Assembly: GCA_947461495.1 (NCBI GenBank)
Contig: CANHLV010000141.1
Location: 1-5,514 of the forward strand
Direction: 5' to 3'
Source of the DNA: Chitinophagaceae bacterium
GTDB lineage: Bacteria; Bacteroidota; Bacteroidia; Chitinophagales; Chitinophagaceae
DNA: 5,514 bases
Below, one piece after another: positions 4,859-5,514 of this stretch. The position numbers were made by a program, and so were the translations under genes. The number at the start of each line of letters is the position of its first letter. The first letter of the stretch is position 1. The notes beneath the pieces were generated by a model. That model saw only the letters and a list, made by a program, of their open reading frames with translations. It was not told the DNA's origin and did no database searches.

Positions 4859-5491
4859 ATGAAAAAAATAGCATTACCAGCTTTTGTATTGATGGCAATA
4901 ATGTTTTCGGCTTTTGCAGCATGCAAGAATTCAAACAGCAAAATTTTTCCTGAAAATATTACCGAAGAAAATACAATACAATATCCCATTAACAATAATA
5001 TTAACAACGGAATTTACAAAGCCGCTGTTGAATTCGCCAACTCAGTTTCATGGACTTATGATCCCGCATATTATAAGATTCCTTACCCCAACGGAGATGT
5101 ACCTTCCGGTGGCGCATGCACTGATGTGATCATTCGCGTGTTGAGAAAAAACAACATCGACTTACAGCAACTCATACACGAAGATATCAGTTCAAATTTT
5201 GATGCCTATCCAAATAAGTGGGGATTGTCTTCTCCTGATGCCAATATCGATCACCGCAGAGTTCCTAATATCATGAAGTATTTCGAAAGAAACGGTTTTT
5301 CTAAATCAATAACAAAAAATGCAATTGATTACCAACCAAGCGATATTATCACTTGGGAACTTTCACCCGGCATCACACATATTGGAATTGTTCTGGAAAA
5401 TGAAGACGTCTTTCACAACATGGGTCCTTCATCAAGAATTGAAGGCGGATTTCTGTTTTCTCACAAAATCTTAGGTCATTACAGAATTTAA
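4859..5491 (+). CDS. DUF1287 lipoprotein, predicted NlpC/P60-like cysteine amidase or peptidase
   Basis: A 210-residue protein. The start is the ATG at 4859, which gives a clean signal peptide; an in-frame TTG at 4853 would add only two residues. Residues 1-22 (MKK, hydrophobic core, AFAAC) suggest lipidation at Cys22. The lipobox is imperfect (Phe at -3), so signal peptidase I cleavage is an alternative. Residues about 50-210 match DUF1287, the family of E. coli YijF: YDPAYYKIPYPNGDVP (67-82), ACTDVIIRVLR (86-96) with candidate nucleophile Cys87, HED (107-109), NIDHRRVPN (129-137), SDIITWEL (161-168), THIGIV (173-178) with candidate His174, FHNMG (185-189) and terminal HKILGHYRI. The Cys then H-x-G-I-V order is that of NlpC/P60 cysteine peptidases. 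Action on cell-wall peptides is inferred, not demonstrated for this family to my knowledge. In relatives the motif before the second strand usually reads GDI; here it is SDI. Confidence 0.9.
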   Translation: MKKIALPAFVLMAIMFSAFAACKNSNSKIFPENITEENTIQYPINNNINNGIYKAAVEFANSVSWTYDPAYYKIPYPNGDVPSGGACTDVIIRVLRKNNIDLQQLIHEDISSNFDAYPNKWGLSSPDANIDHRRVPNIMKYFERNGFSKSITKNAIDYQPSDIITWELSPGITHIGIVLENEDVFHNMGPSSRIEGGFLFSHKILGHYRI

Positions 5492-5504
5492 TTCAAACAT
5501 AAAC

Positions 5505-5514
5505 ATGTCATATA
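5505..5514 (+). CDS. Possible start of a further gene, cut by the window end
   Basis: An ATG at 5505 follows an A-rich leader (ATTCAAACATAAAC) 13 nt after the DUF1287 stop. That spacing is like the other close gene pairs in this window (7 and 12 nt). Only three codons (M-S-Y) are visible, so nothing can be said about the product, and it may not be a gene. Confidence 0.25.

Noticed and set aside
4729..5007. Minus-strand open frame across the junction of the YbjN-like and DUF1287 genes
   Set aside because: It is hydrophobic only because it reads the complement of two well-supported genes, and it has no independent coding evidence.
1..5514. CRISPR array, tRNA, insertion sequence, phage or toxin-antitoxin module
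   Set aside because: No regularly spaced repeats, cloverleaf-like sequence, transposase motifs or paired toxin-antitoxin-sized genes were seen on either strand. The lone SprT-like gene is not enough to call a prophage.

Overview
The window looks like an ordinary chromosomal stretch from a member of the Bacteroidota, probably an environmental Chitinophagales or Sphingobacteria-type lineage. This is inferred from several features: AT-rich composition, A-rich leaders in place of clear Shine-Dalgarno sites, lipoprotein signal peptides ending in SCKK or ACK, a secreted protein whose predicted cleavage site is A|Q, and a TAnnTTTG-type -7 promoter element. There is no rRNA, tRNA, insertion sequence, integrase, phage structural gene or CRISPR array.

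Layout. Positions 1-2063 carry three plus-strand genes for envelope or exported proteins. They are the C-terminal part of a beta-rich protein cut by the window edge (2-403), a small secreted protein of unknown function (411-869), and a lipoprotein with a carboxypeptidase-regulatory-like domain followed by a glutamine-amidotransferase-like Rossmann domain (900-2063). Inside the last domain sits a Cys/His-rich motif (ICH...HLAHGD...C) known from many bacterial secreted proteins. A hairpin near 2161-2183 separates this block from a convergent minus-strand SprT-like zinc metalloprotease (2194-2655), which seems to use a TTG start. A divergent intergenic region (2656-2794) leads to a PaiA-like GNAT acetyltransferase (2795-3316), whose candidate promoter lies so close to the ATG that the mRNA may have almost no leader.

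From 3317 to 3571 there is a gene-free stretch with two palindromes, then a DUF6717-like protein (3572-4000). A second gene-free stretch (4001-4246) precedes a probable two-gene operon: a membrane-anchored YbjN-like protein (4247-4846) and a DUF1287 lipoprotein with a predicted NlpC/P60-like Cys-His active site (4859-5491). A possible next start codon lies at 5505.

Functionally the window is a mixture. The envelope proteins at both ends fit a cell-surface theme, while the SprT-like, GNAT and DUF6717-like genes look like independent single-gene units. I see no convincing new multi-gene system. The points most worth a second look are the nested ICH/HGD motif, the TTG start behind an in-frame stop, the possibly leaderless GNAT transcript and the perfect 18-bp palindrome at 3436-3453.
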